Below, piece after piece: positions 1 through 12,271 of a stretch of DNA of 64,000 bases. Within the stretch, counting starts at the first letter, position 1. Each line of letters starts with the position of its first letter. Made by a program: the position numbers and the translations under genes. The stretch is from Whitmania pigra. Taxonomy: Eukaryota > Annelida > Clitellata > Hirudinida > Haemopidae. The DNA is taken from NCBI GenBank assembly GCA_021613335.1, contig JAJTWR010000021.1:2686001-2750000 (forward strand), written 5' to 3'. Below the pieces are notes generated by a model. It was not told the DNA's origin. It was given only the letters and a program-made list of their open reading frames with translations, and did no database searches.

Positions 1-125
1 CCGAACGTTGGCATGATCATATGTGCAATGGCTGATCGCGTGATGCAGTGTCTCGGTCCTGACACGGGGCCGGCATTCGGTGTCTTCTAAAATCCCACTT
101 CTGCAAATTGTCCCTGGAGGGACAT
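1..125 (-). mobile_element. RLE-type non-LTR retrotransposon fragment
   Basis: The reverse complement closely matches the zinc-knuckle part (CRLCGG...H...C) of the longer RLE elements at 11820-11950 and 60890-61010. It shares the motifs for the basic stretch before the knuckle and the HHVLSNC-like segment. The frame is broken by stops and the copy runs off the left edge of the window. It is a dead fragment. Confidence 0.75.
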
Positions 126-234
126 ACCGCGTAGGTATACTTTATAAAGTCTAAGGGAGTACTTTTCTATGCTTTTATAAATGTGCTCAATGGCGTAATT
201 TTCCATGTTTAAAGGTGACTCGCGTTAGTTTAGG

Positions 235-498
235 ATGATTGTAAAACTGTTACTGCTACTTGTAGTTATATATTTCAATAATTGTTTACCACATAGCACA
301 TCCTTCAAGGAAGAATTAATGAGCTATAAAGCACTGTATAAAGAATTTGAAGCTGCATACGGAAAGTTACGAGAAGTTGTTATAAACAAAACTATCGAGC
401 TTAACATTACATCTCTGAAGAAGATAGCAACAGATTTTAAAGAAACAATCAATACTATAAATTTTGAATTGGAACGAAATGACCATCTACGAGGTTAA
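235..498 (+). CDS. Small hypothetical secreted-type ORF (87 aa)
   Basis: The ORF starts with an ATG and a clear signal-peptide-like stretch (MIVKLLLLLVVIYF), followed by about 65 mostly charged, probably helical residues with two N-glycosylation sequons (NKT, NIT). It has one cysteine and no domain that I recognise. A possible splice donor (GAG|gttaaa) lies just before the stop, so it could also be the first exon of a longer secreted protein. Only AT-rich DNA follows, and no partner exon was found. It could be a chance ORF; the signal peptide is the only support. Confidence 0.3.
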   Translation: MIVKLLLLLVVIYFNNCLPHSTSFKEELMSYKALYKEFEAAYGKLREVVINKTIELNITSLKKIATDFKETINTINFELERNDHLRG

Positions 499-2844
499 AT
501 TTATAGTGTTTTATTTAATAAATCATTTATGTCTATAAGGAATTTGCTATTATTTTAAGGACAATTTGATGTGATCTGGAATGCGAAAATAGATGAAAAA
601 ATAGAACAAAAATTTTTCTTTTCAATGTAAGATTTTTCAGAAGAATATTTTTGTGACTATACGAAGAAATGTCATATAATTTTTGTGTTAAGGATTTTTG
701 TAAGTCGGACTAAATGTGTCAAAGTTGTTAGCATATTGCGAATATGATAATTGATATCAGTTTTAGAGGGTTTAGCTTTTTTTATTTTATAAAGGGCCGC
801 TTTTACTTATTTGTTAGTCAAAAGTGTTCCAATGTCAGATAGCAAGATCCTTCACTTATTTATTATATTATTATTATAATGTTGCTTTCTGTTTGAAAGG
901 TTATAATGATTTGAGAATAGATGTCTAGTCTATTGCGTTCATTACACCTTGGCTTACTCGAACTTTCTTCTTTTATCGATATTTTATTGTTACACACTAT
1001 GAATTTGATTGCTTTGTGAACAGCTTAACTGAACCAAAAGAAATTATTTTCCTAAAGGATTTTGTGGCAACAGGCCCGTACTTTTATTATTGTACCTAAA
1101 CCTTTTACTGCCGTCATGCAATTTGATCAGCGTTCACTGAAAAAGTTCTTACTGTTCTTTTGCAATTTAACTGGAAGCAAATCAGAAATGAGATCCCGTG
1201 AGAGGGCAATTTATGATTCCACTTTAGTCTAATCAAGTCTTTGCACTAAGTCACTTATTTTCTCTCTTTTCACTTCCTAATTCACATACTGGAGCGAATG
1301 CGGAAGCAGCCAAACCTTTAAACCAACCTTGAAAGGACATTTTTCTTATGACCCAAAGAACGAAGAATTCAATGCAATTTATTGAAGAATTTTTTCCTTC
1401 TTAACGTCTTTTAAGAAATTCAGTACTCTTGAGCTTCACAGTTAATCTACATTACAGTGCTGCGACAAAGATATACCTAAGTCATTATACAATTAAGTTA
1501 AATATTTAATCATGTATATGTTATGTATATCATGTATATAGTTGTAGCCTTTAACTTATTCCAAGCATCCAAACCAAAAGTTTACTCTAAAATTTCCTTG
1601 TCGTGTTTAAGCGAGTTTATTTACATCGAGGACCATGAAAAGCGGAAGCGCGCTCGCGACGTCAATAAAACAAAGACAAATTAAAATGTTATATGTACAT
1701 ATATGACACTCCTGCGAAGACCGAATCAAATATTTGATTCTTCATTCAATTGACCAATAAAAATTTATTAACATGACTCGTTAATTCATTATTAGGTCTT
1801 AATCCACTTTGATGATCTATTGATGAGATTTTAATATTTTTCCTTAACGTTGTCACAGGTGTAATTAAGGTTTTCGCCTCGATCCTCATTATCCTTATTT
1901 TCATTATTACATGCATTAAGTGACTTAATGGTTTGCTGCTTTCTACTCAGCAATTAATCAAAGTAGGGTGTGGCTACAATAGCCTGTTACAACTAGAAAT
2001 TGCATAGTCGTGATATTAGCAAATAAACGAACTGAATATTTGCTCAATCAACCCAAATATGAATTGTGCATTTATTAATTTATAAAAATATGATGTGGTC
2101 CATAAATATATTTGATTACTCCTCCTGGTATTATAAATCCACTTAAGTCATTTGATTTGCGTCCTATTTGGTCACAAATACTAGTAATGCCAGAATCTTA
2201 TTTCTGGACAAAGAAGCTAGTCTCGGCTAGTCAATAGATAGTCAATAGGCTAGTCAATCCTCGTCTAGGATGCGTTGAACCATTGCAATAAATTTTTGAA
2301 GCAAAAAGAATCGCTTTTATGGAGTTTCCGCTGGCCACAGTTAATTAATTATGATTTAGATGATTGAGATTGTATAATTTTCCTTATATTATCGTCCTAG
2401 ATTATTCAATTACCTTATATCCGAAATCTCATCACTGAAAATGCTATTTTTGTACCTATGGAGTATTATGCTGAACAGATAACTAATTGGTTCAATTGTG
2501 AGACTGTAATTACATTGCGTTATCTGGCAGTGTAACATATGTTGTTTAAATTGCGTTCCATTGAATTACCTTGACAAAGCGAATTAGCAATTTATCCGAT
2601 CAAACTTTTTTTATAGGTTTTTAGGTGATTTTAGAAAAGCTTTTTTTTGTTATTTGCTACTATCGTTATTCATTTAATTAATTTATGATTTATGTTCGAT
2701 GCATTATAATTTGGTGATTGAGAATCTGATGATGACTGAAATTACCGAAACAGGCTAGTCAGCCAATTTCTAACAAATTTTTTTGAAGTTTGAATAAAAA
2801 CATTAACAGAAAATGTCTAAGGAAACGGTCTTTGTGGTGAATAG
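499..2844. other. AT-rich sequence without recognisable feature
   Basis: No ORF with family resemblance, no long repeat and no splice-flanked exon was recognised here. Short local repeats such as the gctagtcaat doublet near 2220-2255 are the only structure seen. Confidence 0.5.
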
Positions 2845-2845
2845 G

Positions 2846-3683
2846 GGTCTCCAAAGTACCTCCCTCTAAGGTCTCTAATCCGGCCCGCCGAGCTCTCCTC
2901 GCACAAATAAAATATATGGGGAAAAATTAAAACAACCGAAGCCTGTGCAAAGCAAAACTATATAGTTTATGGTAGCTCTAATACAGCTGAACTCTGGCAT
3001 GCACGTTGCCAAAAGTTCCAGGAACGTTTCTCTGATCTCGATGAAGGTTCTCATTTTTTGATAACCTTAGAAAATCTATTTGACTCTCATTGAAGACTTG
3101 CTTCCCGACTTACAAATGGAAATTCGATTTGCAATCAAATGACATCCTGAAGGAATGGAAGAAGGAAATTTGATTCATTTCTACGAATGTTTTCTATCTG
3201 ACCAACCTGTTTACCTAAAACAGTTTGCCCGTGCGTTTATTTCACCCTTTGTACTATGTATTTGTGTGAGAAACTTTCAAAGATGAAGACTTTTTCAAAC
3301 CACAAATGCCTGGTTATGCAATGCCTTACTTATGTTCGGACCATTCACTTTGAAGTTCAATAGTTTGGATCGCAGTTGGATGGAATTATGTCAGGAAATC
3401 ATCAGTTTCATGTTTCTCACATTATTCAGCACTTAACGAAACACCATGTTACTTATTATTGATAATCTGATTGCAATTCTGCACTGCATCATATCTCAGG
3501 AATAAATAACCTGCTTACAGTGATTCATTCGTTGTCTCTTTGGTAAATTGAATTTGCATCAAAGTTTCACAATAAATAGCTTTTTATTATTTTACCGTAA
3601 TTTAGTAAATTTAATTTTTTTTACGTTTGACCGACGAGACTTCAGAAGTCAGCAATGTGGCTAAAAAATTTTGGAGACCCTTT
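2846..3683 (+). mobile_element. hAT transposon remnant (C-terminal transposase piece)
   Basis: The left end reads aggggtctccaaagt and the right end reads ttttggagaccctt, which is an inverted repeat of the kind seen in Charlie-like hAT elements. Between them, with several stops and frameshifts, are degraded motifs of a ZBED5/SCAND3-like transposase: RFSDLDEG..HFL, then a YLCEKLSKMK segment, which belongs to the conserved block before the hAT dimerisation helix. No clean 8-bp target duplication is visible. The element is inactive. Confidence 0.6.
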
Positions 3684-4121
3684 TTACAGAACACAAAAAT
3701 ACTTATTGCATAACTATAATAAATAAGTGATTCTAAAAAAAAATTTTAGTGGTGAATCCTTGATCAAAAGAATTGAATTGGAAAAAAAGTTAAAAGAATG
3801 TGATATTATTTATCACTATATTCACGGCCTCGAGGTTTTGTCCATTTTTTTGTTTTTTTTTTCTAATAGTGGATTTAATGGAATTAATTGGCTAAAGAAT
3901 TAATTAATTAAAACAGAATGATTGCCAAACGCACAAGAATTTGGAAGTGCACGTGGATAACGAATTTAGAGCGCTTGAACCACTTCCAGCTGTTACATAC
4001 GGTATATCATTAACGAAAGTCTCCGACGAATTAAGGTTGTTCATTCGAGTTTATGGATTCTACAAATATTTATAGTAGATTAAAACGGGATTTATAAATA
4101 TAGATAATATAAACTTTACAG

Positions 4122-4386
4122 TTTAAAAAACGAGCATTTATTGAACCTAAAGCTTGATTCTCCACCTCCTCTTGGTTTGACTAAAATTAGTAGACCGAGC
4201 AGAAAATATCAGGAAGCGGATTCAAGTGAATTGGATTTCAACGAGTCAAACAAATACGGCGCGAGTGTGACCATGAATGTTTCTGTTGGCATAAAAAAGT
4301 TGAAACTGGATTCTTGTGATAATGTGCTTTCTCTAAGCTTTCCTAAAGAAAGTCAAGGCAAATCCAAACATTCCTTACCGAAAAAG
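4122..4386 (+). CDS. Candidate internal exon of an unidentified gene
   Basis: A pyrimidine-poor but usable acceptor (actttacag) precedes an open frame of 88 codons that ends exactly at a donor (AAAAAG|gtagaa). The composition is protein-like: a Pro-rich PPPLGL segment, then mixed charged and serine-rich sequence, ending in a lysine-rich KSKHSLPKK. A second exon-like stretch at 3917-4001 (acceptor aaaacag, donor ACG|gtatat) lies 120 bp upstream, but its phase does not join this one directly. I do not recognise the protein. It may be part of a host gene whose other exons lie outside the window or were not seen. Confidence 0.3.
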
Positions 4387-5085
4387 GTAGAATATTCAAT
4401 TATATTGATAAAGGCTTGTGACGCGATACAGTGGCGCCACTAGGGGTCGTGCGAACCGCACCAGGATGACATGATTTTATGGGGTGACACATTATTAATC
4501 TTTATATTTTCTGATTCATTAGGTTGCCAATCAAATTTTTTTTTAATTTCATATACCCGTAAAAATGGAGTCTTGCAAAATTCTGACGTATTCTGTCAAT
4601 ATTTATTGGCATGTTTGAAAATGTTTCGTCTAAGATCCTTGTTATTTCTGTTGTTGCAGCAACACATGTGCCCAGATAATGACTTAATTGCAGCTAGAAA
4701 CCAGCGGACGGAGAACATTTCGGCGTGACAGCCGATCGCCTGACCCACGGACTCAAATTTCCTTAACCGTTTACCATAGAATTCTTAATTCAAAGCGAGT
4801 CGAACCGATAAAAGCTCATTTTAACTCGCTATGATCCGTTCTGAATCGTTACGGATGAGAAAGATGAATTTTCTTTGTAGCTGTAATTATTTTAATGCAT
4901 ATTGTTTGATTTTTGTAAAATGATTTGGTTTATTTAAAAATCGGTGGGCCTGTTTTTTTAGGTCTATATCAAATTTTTGAAAACATGGTTGACATCTTAG
5001 AGGGGACATTAGCCATTATTATTTTTATGTCAATTGGTGTATCAAAAAATCTAGGGTAGCCAAAATCCTTTTTTTAGTCTATAAG
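4387..5085. other. No recognised feature
   Basis: AT-rich sequence with two short ORFs that show no recognisable family motif. Confidence 0.45.
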
Positions 5086-5087
5086 GC

Positions 5088-5310
5088 CGCCATGGGCAGC
5101 GCTTCTCGATACCTCGCCGAACGTCTGACAGGCTCATCGGTCCTCCGGCAACAGGACTTATTGTTCAATCTCCCGGCCGATCAGGCAGGGAGACCGGTCG
5201 TTCCATGTCTGCGGACCCAGGACATGGGATTCACTTCCAAACGAGGTCCGCCTTGCACCCACATTAGAACTTTTTAAATCTGTACTTAAAACCCACCTGT
5301 TCAGACGATA
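5088..5310 (+). mobile_element. L2/CR1-type retrotransposon C-terminal remnant
   Basis: Downstream of a shifted frame, the + strand encodes EVRLAPTLELFKSVLKTHLF, which is the standard end of L2/CR1 reverse transcriptase ORFs (element runs to ...THLFRRY). The GC-rich stretch 5088-5270 upstream is the preceding part, with frame disruptions. It is a 5'-truncated dead copy. Confidence 0.6.
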
Positions 5311-7180
5311 GTATTGAATTAATTCTTGACTGTTTCTGCAATATTTTTGTTTTCTAAATTGTTTTTATTCCCGCTCATTTAATGGAAGAACTGAAATGTC
5401 GGCTTTGCCTATTATGGGGACTGCACTTCCCTACGGGAATTTTCCTGACTTTTTTTCCTGGACATTAGTCAGGTTTAGAGGAAGAATTTCAACAATGGGC
5501 CTGTTACTGGTAGATTCTTTTTAACCTTTTATCTCCCAAGCCTATTTAGAAATGCTGCAGACATGTGAAACTAATTAATAATTATAAATGTGATTTCAAA
5601 TGTGTCTATACCATATATATTAACACAAAGATAAGCAATTCGAAATTTTTGTAAAAGTGTCATTTGTTATGACTAGGTTCCATTTGTCTGTTCTCACAAT
5701 ATGAGCGTAGTAGGTCTGTTGCAAAACGTCGATTATACATTAACATACATACTATCACCAAAACAGGTTTATTTTACAACATGAATATGCTTGGAACTTG
5801 CAAAATTACTGTAAAATCATTTCTTTGTAAGACATTTAACACCGTACAAAATAGCGATTTGTTACATAAATTTTGACGCCAAAAATATTGAAGTATTTAG
5901 TTTATTGAAAAGAATCAGACTAACACTTGACTTTATTCGAACGTACAATCAGCATCATTCATGAACGGATTGACGACGCTGGTCAAGTATCATCGCGGTA
6001 AATTCGTATACCAACACAAAATGTCCTTAGTAAGGGTGTGCAGTCACTACAATATTAATATTTTTACTGACTTGCAAATATTTATCTTAGATCTGTTTAT
6101 GAACAATAATTAGAAAATATCTCAATTTGTACTTCAAGGTGTTCATATTGGCAGATTTTAGTGTACTTGTTTATATGTTTTTGTATGTACATATTTCGAT
6201 GAAAATCATTCTGCAAATTTAAAATTGATCTTCAAAATTAGAAAGAATTATTCTTCATATTTTGAAGGTAAATATAATCCAGAAAAGTTTTGGGAACAAG
6301 TCTGCATTTGAGGAGAACGAATTTTGCTTGTTGAAAGAATGTTTTACTGGTAAGATTTTATCGATTATTTCTTTTGCATGGGCAGAATTTAGAAGAAAAA
6401 AAACAAATATTCGGGCGGATTGCCCGAATGGGTTGAGGCGGGAATAGTCGAAAATGGTAAATCGATTAAAAGGTGTCTTTTTCAGGTAAAAAACTCAAAA
6501 AATCAAATGCAAATGTAACTTGAGAAAAGTACAATTTCCACTAAGTTGTTGCTAGGAGATATTTTGATTTGGGCTGAGATTTAGTTTTAAAAATATCGAT
6601 TATCGAGTTGTAGATAAGCCCGTAACAACACTTTTTTCAGGTTGATTATATGCGCGGATAGAAATATTTAAAGTTTAATCATATTTTAGAGGTTTTGAAT
6701 GGGTTCAGCCTTTTCATTCTGCAGGCCGCATGATACTAGTCATGATGTTGAAGGTATCACATGAAGGAATATATCCACATGAATTATTACCGAGGTTTTT
6801 ATAACGCTTGTAGAATTTTCGAACCACGTGAAATCCTAGGAGATATTGCTAGGGTTAAGATATTGTTGGGGAAAACATTATCGTAGAAAAATCCTTCTAA
6901 GGTCGAATGGGTTTCATTTCTGCGTATATCTGATAGCAACAGTCGTAATGTGTCGCGTTCAAAATCCATTGTCAGTGTTCTGACTGTGTTATATTATTTA
7001 ATATATATTATATTATTTAATATTATTTATTTTAATTTTGTCGTTTTATTTCAAGTCGCAGAGGTATGGATGAATGAGATGCGCCGATTTTTTCGTCTGC
7101 CCGGACGAATGGAAGAGCAAGAAGACATTTTGCATGATTAACTTTGGCTGCATGCGACATCCAGACGAGAGTTCAGTTTG
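5311..7180. other. No firmly recognised feature
   Basis: Mostly AT-rich DNA. A short open stretch at 7056-7141 after a tttcaag acceptor contains VAEVWMNE, reminiscent of the polypeptide GalNAc-transferase motif AEVWMDE. It is too short and isolated to annotate as a gene. Confidence 0.4.
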
Positions 7181-7183
7181 CGT

Positions 7184-7262
7184 TCGCATGTCCTAATGGT
7201 TAAGGCTGCGCCTGTCACAATGACAGCGCGGATTCGAACTCCGTTGCAGCGTCCTAATCATC
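7184..7262 (+). repeat. tRNA-derived SINE head
   Basis: An A-box-like segment (taatggttaaggctg) and a B-box (gattcgaactcc) are spaced as in a tRNA gene, with an anticodon-arm-like cctgtcac...gtgacag between them. No acceptor stem pairs around the unit, so it is better read as the pol III promoter head of a SINE than as a functional tRNA. An AT-rich tail follows. Confidence 0.5.
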
Positions 7263-7464
7263 TAGCTGTGCAACGGACGTTAATAAAAGTATGAGGGTTT
7301 AGTTTAGTCCAAATCATCTTAGTTATGCATAGAACTTTAAATCAAATAGTTAAATGAGAGTTTAGTTTTATCTTAACTGAGCTCAGATAGTCTTTGGTGC
7401 GAGAAAGCGTGAGGTGTCGCAAGTGAGAAGAGCAGACGAGATTGTCAGAGTATGGCATCAACTC

Positions 7465-7530
7465 GCGTGACCTGCGCTTACTTGGCATGGTGGTTGAGGA
7501 CTCGCTAGTTCGATTCCCGTCTTAATCGTC
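7465..7530 (+). repeat. Second tRNA-like pol III promoter unit
   Basis: A-box-like ttggcatggtgg and B-box-like agttcgattccc occur about 30 bp apart. No complete cloverleaf is visible. It is probably another SINE head, 280 bp from the first. Confidence 0.4.
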
Positions 7531-7599
7531 TATCTATGCATGTGACGTTGCAGTGTGTTTTAGTATTGGGATTTTGGTTAGGGTTAGGTGTAATAATGT

Positions 7600-9700
7600 A
7601 ATTTCAAGATGTTCCGGTGAGTATAGTTTTGTAATTAATATTAAATTAATTACATATTGTAATGAAATAAATTATCCATGCTACCATATTTTACAATAAA
7701 AATGGCAGTAGCATTAGGACGGGAGAGGTCACTTTTTATAGTATAAGAGAGACATACCATCGAGGTCATCATCATCAAGATCACCTTTATCAAGAAAGCA
7801 AGCATTGAAGGCCGTAGAAACTTTTTATTTCATCGTGAACCCAAGTAATTATCTGTATGACGATGATGATGATAATGATGAAAACGATGACCACTTTGAA
7901 TGCTAGCGGCAAAGAAGACAGTATCATTATAGGGTAGTGTATGAAGTTTCTGTAATGCGACGAATTCATCCGTTCGAATTCGAGTACTGGTCGAGGAATT
8001 TAATGGAGGTTGATAGTTCAAACGCAATTGATCAGGGTCATCTCATTGTTACTATTCGACCATGTGACATCCTCGAAACAGAGTGATACCGCACCCTACA
8101 CGTCACAAATCTGGACTTGGGTGTCACACCTGATAAGCTTAAACACTACTTCGCCAGCGTACTATGAACCGGGCATAAGTTCTGGAACCGAACTTGTGAC
8201 ATTCTATAATAGAAACGACATGTTTTTTTTTATGTTGGCACTTCTTCGGTTTGATTTCCAAGAGTTTAAAGAGCACAAAAAAAAACCGTTTAAAGAGTTG
8301 AGTCTGATTTGTGTCGAAGGCTGATCAAGGATGGAGTCAGCCATCTGGACGAAATACTTCTCAGTTTGGAGAAACTTTAATGATATTCGGTCTGCTATGC
8401 CATACAAACAAAAATAGCAGTCGTTGTTGATGTTCGATTTGTGCCAGATTTATCATTTCCATCATTTTGTTGATAAACCAGACAAACTGGCATCCTGTTC
8501 ACCCAGCCACACACAAAATATCAGGAATTTATTTGAATTAATTGTGGCCCAAAAGGTATTGCAAGAAATTGTATTATAACATTTACAACTTGTAAAAATA
8601 AAAATTTGAACCCCACGAAATAATTTTCTGGCTACGGCTCTAAAGGCCTTTTAAATCTATATGCGCAGCGTCAAGGGATTAGTTTGAAATGTCATCTCAC
8701 CGCCTTTTTGTATGACTCTGTTTCAAGAAACTATTTTATGTATTAAATTTTATTTAATAAAATTAGCAATTGAAAAGATTATTTCTTGAAGGTACAGGGA
8801 AAGTATCGTCTGGAATTTTTAATTTTGAGACTATCTCAAGTGGAATGGGCCATGACTTCGAACAGCAGGTTATTTAACATTTTATTGATATCCTTCTAAT
8901 AAGTAAAAAAAATCATGAATTTAACTCCTATGAAATTTTGATACTATCAGTATGTAACATCAAATATTATGTTATAACGAAAGATGTGTGAAAAGCACGG
9001 CCCTATCGAAAGTGTTCCATTTTCTCTTGTCTCGTCTAGGGAAGACATCTCGAGAGTCGATTTTACTTGTTTTGAAGGTAAGGCCATTTTAAGAATTTGA
9101 ATTTTTATGTAATTAAATAGATAATTTAATTAGACAGCTAATGCTGCATTTGGAAAAAAAATTGAGTATTAAAGGTAGCTTTTAAAGGACCAAGTAAGGT
9201 GTGTGAGCCGAATATTTGATTTTGGATAGAATTGGAATGTCTCTTGAGTTCGCTTCATTAAACCTTAGACATTAGATGTTAAACCATATCTAACCTCGAA
9301 TCAATGAATCAAGTTGCACATGAAAATGTTGGGTTTTTTAATAAAAAGTTTGATTTGAACAGACTCAGAGAAATCCAAAACTTGAAAATATTTATTGTAA
9401 TATGGCATTGCTACCGCGTTTCATCAAAAATGTGATAGAGTCTCATATTAATTATTGCTCCAAAAATAAGCTGTATAAGCTATATATATATATAGGTGTA
9501 TATTTTCAGAATCAATGTTACACAGATTGTTAGACTACAAGAGGCAATGAGCATGGTTTAAATATGTAGTTTACTAATAAAAACTAATATTAATATAATA
9601 TAATAAAACTAATATTTTTATAAAAATGTTAGAAAACCTTTGAATGAGATTTTTTTGAAAAAATTTAGTCAAATACACTTTCAAGCCTGCATAATTAAGT
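7600..9700. other. No recognised gene; simple repeats only
   Basis: The stretch contains a GAT/GAC-rich tract near 7860-7890 and a short (TA)n tract at 9481-9494. Overlapping open frames on both strands at 7830-8400 have no recognisable motif. Confidence 0.4.
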
Positions 9701-9702
9701 AG

Positions 9703-9935
9703 ACTCGTTCTGGTCAGGGGAGGAAATTCGCAGGGTTGCGTTCTTAGATGTGGCAGGACAGCGATTCCCCACAGTGTTAATCTCCTTGTATTAATATTTG
9801 TACTCTTGTACTAATATGATATTAGTAATACCCGAAGAACTCATGAAGGGTCTTTGAAGGGTTTTCGACGAATCTATACCGACAAGAGTATGAAGGACGA
9901 CATATTTCAACAAACTAAGAGACTCTCGAAGCCCT
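9703..9935 (+). mobile_element. RLE retrotransposon fragment, degenerate
   Basis: The sequence aligns by eye with 11000-11160 of the long RLE copy: the gtcaggggaaat, cagcgaatcccc and gaagaac..gaagggttttcgac landmarks occur in the same order. About 60 bp of AT-rich sequence (9780-9835) interrupts it. It lies just upstream of the longer copy in the same orientation. Confidence 0.6.
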
Positions 9936-10041
9936 ATCATCCGGCAAAATTACGGAAATTTGTGTGTATTATGCCATTTATAGGAGTGGATATATTTAAT
10001 TAATTGCTAAAAAACATTTGCTGATTATAAATTGGACTGGA

Positions 10042-10172
10042 CTAACTCAGTTGCGTGACTGTTGATGGAGGAAAGAACATGAGTGGTATAAAGAAAGGCT
10101 TGGTTAAACAAGTGAAGCAGATGTGTAATCAGAAAAACATTCCACAACCAATGTTTCTGCACTGTTAAAAAT
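10042..10172 (+). mobile_element. hAT (GTF2IRD2/ZBED5-like) transposase fragment
   Basis: One open frame encodes VDGGKNMSGIKKGLVKQ and then PQPMFLHC, the conserved catalytic-Asp segment and the following block that ends in HC..H in this hAT group. The match stops before the rest of that block, and the RLE element starts about 30 bp later. Confidence 0.6.
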
Positions 10173-10206
10173 CAAATTGATTTGTTTACGTATTTATTGC
10201 TGACTT

Positions 10207-12271
10207 TTGTTTAACAAGAGATGTCCCAAGACACTATATCTGCTGCATTCCCTCATTCAGAAAGCGTGGTCGTTGGTCACGGTCGATGATGAGTGGAAAA
10301 AGGCAGAGGGCGTCTACATTCCAAAGGAGAAAGACTTCAATGGTCTGAGTCAATTCAGACCAATATCGCTGTTGAACGTAGAGGGAAAAATATTTTTCTC
10401 TATCATGGCATCGAGGCTCACGGAGTTCGTGATGTCTAGGATGTACGTGGACATTTCAGTCCAAAAAGGAGGCATTCCAGGTGTACCCGATTGTATCGAG
10501 CATACCTCGATGATCTGGGAAGCTATCCAGAGAGCCAAGAGGAACCGGCTGAGTTTGTACGTCGTGTGGTTGGACCTAGCGAATGCATACGGGTCGTTAC
10601 CACATCAACTCATATGGAAAACATTGGGAGCCCATCATGTGCCTCAGCCCGTTATTCACATCCTTCAGGAATACTTTAACGGGTTCATGATGCGGTTTTC
10701 CACCAAGACGTACACTACGAGGTGGGTGCATCTGGAGGTTGGTATAGCAATAGGGTGCACAATTTCTCCTTTCTTATTCGTACTGGCGATGCAGATCCTA
10801 CTGAAGGCAGCCGGGTTTCGTACTCCAGAGGCGCACATTGGTAAAGGTGTGTACATGCCCCCAATAAAGGCATTCATGGACGACACCACCCTGATCATGA
10901 ACAGGAAGAAGGTTGTCCAAAATACCCTGGACAAGTTTAACAACCTTCTAGAGTGGTGTCGAATGGCTTTCAAACCAGCGAAATCCAGAAGTCTTGCCCT
11001 AGTCAGGGGAAATATTCGCGAGGACGTGTTCTTTGATGTGGCGGAGCAGCGAATCCCTACAGTATCCGAAGAACCGGTGAAAAGCCTTGGAAGGGTTTCT
11101 CGACAAGTCTCTTACCGACGGGAGCATGCGGGACGCCATTCTCCAGCAAACCATCAAGGGACTGCAGGCGATTGAGGCGGCACCGCTGCAAGGGCGGTTC
11201 AAAGTGTGGTTGCTCCAGTTCGTGCTCCTTCCAAGACTTCTCTGGCCGTTAACCATCTATGAGATTGGCTTGTCAGTGGTCGAGAAGCTAGAGAGGAAAG
11301 TTAACCGATACACCAGAAAATGGCTAGGCCTACCTCCAGCGCTGTCATCGGTAGCACTCTACAGTATGAGCACGAGCCTGCGACTACCACTAAGGTCCAT
11401 CGTGGAAGAGTACAAACTCTCCAAAATAAGAACGCAGTGGATGCTCAACAACTCTGCGGACAGCAGGATCCGTGAAGTCAAGCCACTGCTTAGATCTGGA
11501 AGGAAATTCCAAGCGCAGAAGGAGATCGACGAATCAGTTGCCGAGCTGATGTTCGAGGAAGTGAGAGGTCCTACCCAGACGGACCGTCATGCAGTAGGAT
11601 GGAACCACCTGCCAAAATGGTCCCAGGCGAGCTCATCAGTCAGAGCCGCCATGAATATCCAGGAAAGGAGGCGAAAAGTGGAACAGGACCGAGTCACGAA
11701 GGCAGTTCAGCAGTCACAGCAGGGTAAGTGGACAACATGGGAAGACGTGATGCAACGATCCCTTACCTGGAGCGACATGTGAAAAATGTCCCCGCTCCGA
11801 CTTGCCTACGCGATAAGGTCAGTGTACGACCAGTTGCCCTCCAGGGACAATTTGCAGAAGTGGGGTATGCTGGAAGATACCGAATGCCGGCTCTGCGGCG
11901 GTACCGAGACACTGCATCACGTGCTCAGCAATTGCACGTATGCCCTTGCCAACGGTCGTTACACATGGCGACATAACCATGTCCTTCGAGAAGTGTGCGA
12001 AGCCGCAAAAGCAGCAGTCTCCAAAGCAAACTCGCGTACGATCGCAAATCAGCGAAAGATTTACTTCTTGCGCGAGGGCTTCGCACACCTCTGCAAAAAG
12101 AGATGTCAAACCCCCAGGCGAGACATTCTTGCAGAGGCAAACGACTGGACCATCGCAGCCGACCTAGAAGGGATGAGGCTGATAGAAAGTGGCAAGAGGC
12201 CGGATCTAGTGCTCGTGTCGCCGTCACAAAGAAATTATAAGGCCCAGTTTGCATATATTAAGGCGGTGTGA
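10207..12271 (+). pseudogene. Reverse transcriptase / RLE endonuclease ORF of copy A
   Basis: The first frame (10207-11175) holds the reverse transcriptase: RPISLLN, the VVWLDLANAYGS palm motif A, GIAIGCTISPFLF, and the catalytic FMDD box (AFMDDTTLIM, near residue 220). A one-base slip near 11085-11095 moves to the frame of 11087-11782, which covers the thumb and linker up to SLTWSDM. The next codon is TGA at 11780-11782 where relatives carry Trp, and the same frame continues at 11786 through the knuckle CRLCGG..LHHVLSNC. It ends in the endonuclease start RPDLVLVS. The catalytic region after RPD is missing because the sequence jumps into the 3' UTR near 12228, giving a short chimeric C-terminus. 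Confidence 0.85.

Noticed and set aside
7184..7262. Possible functional tRNA gene
   Set aside because: A and B boxes are present, but no acceptor stem pairs and the flanks are SINE-like.
10350..12254. Several minus-strand ORFs opposite the RLE reverse transcriptase
   Set aside because: They are antisense shadows of the GC-richer coding element and show no motifs.
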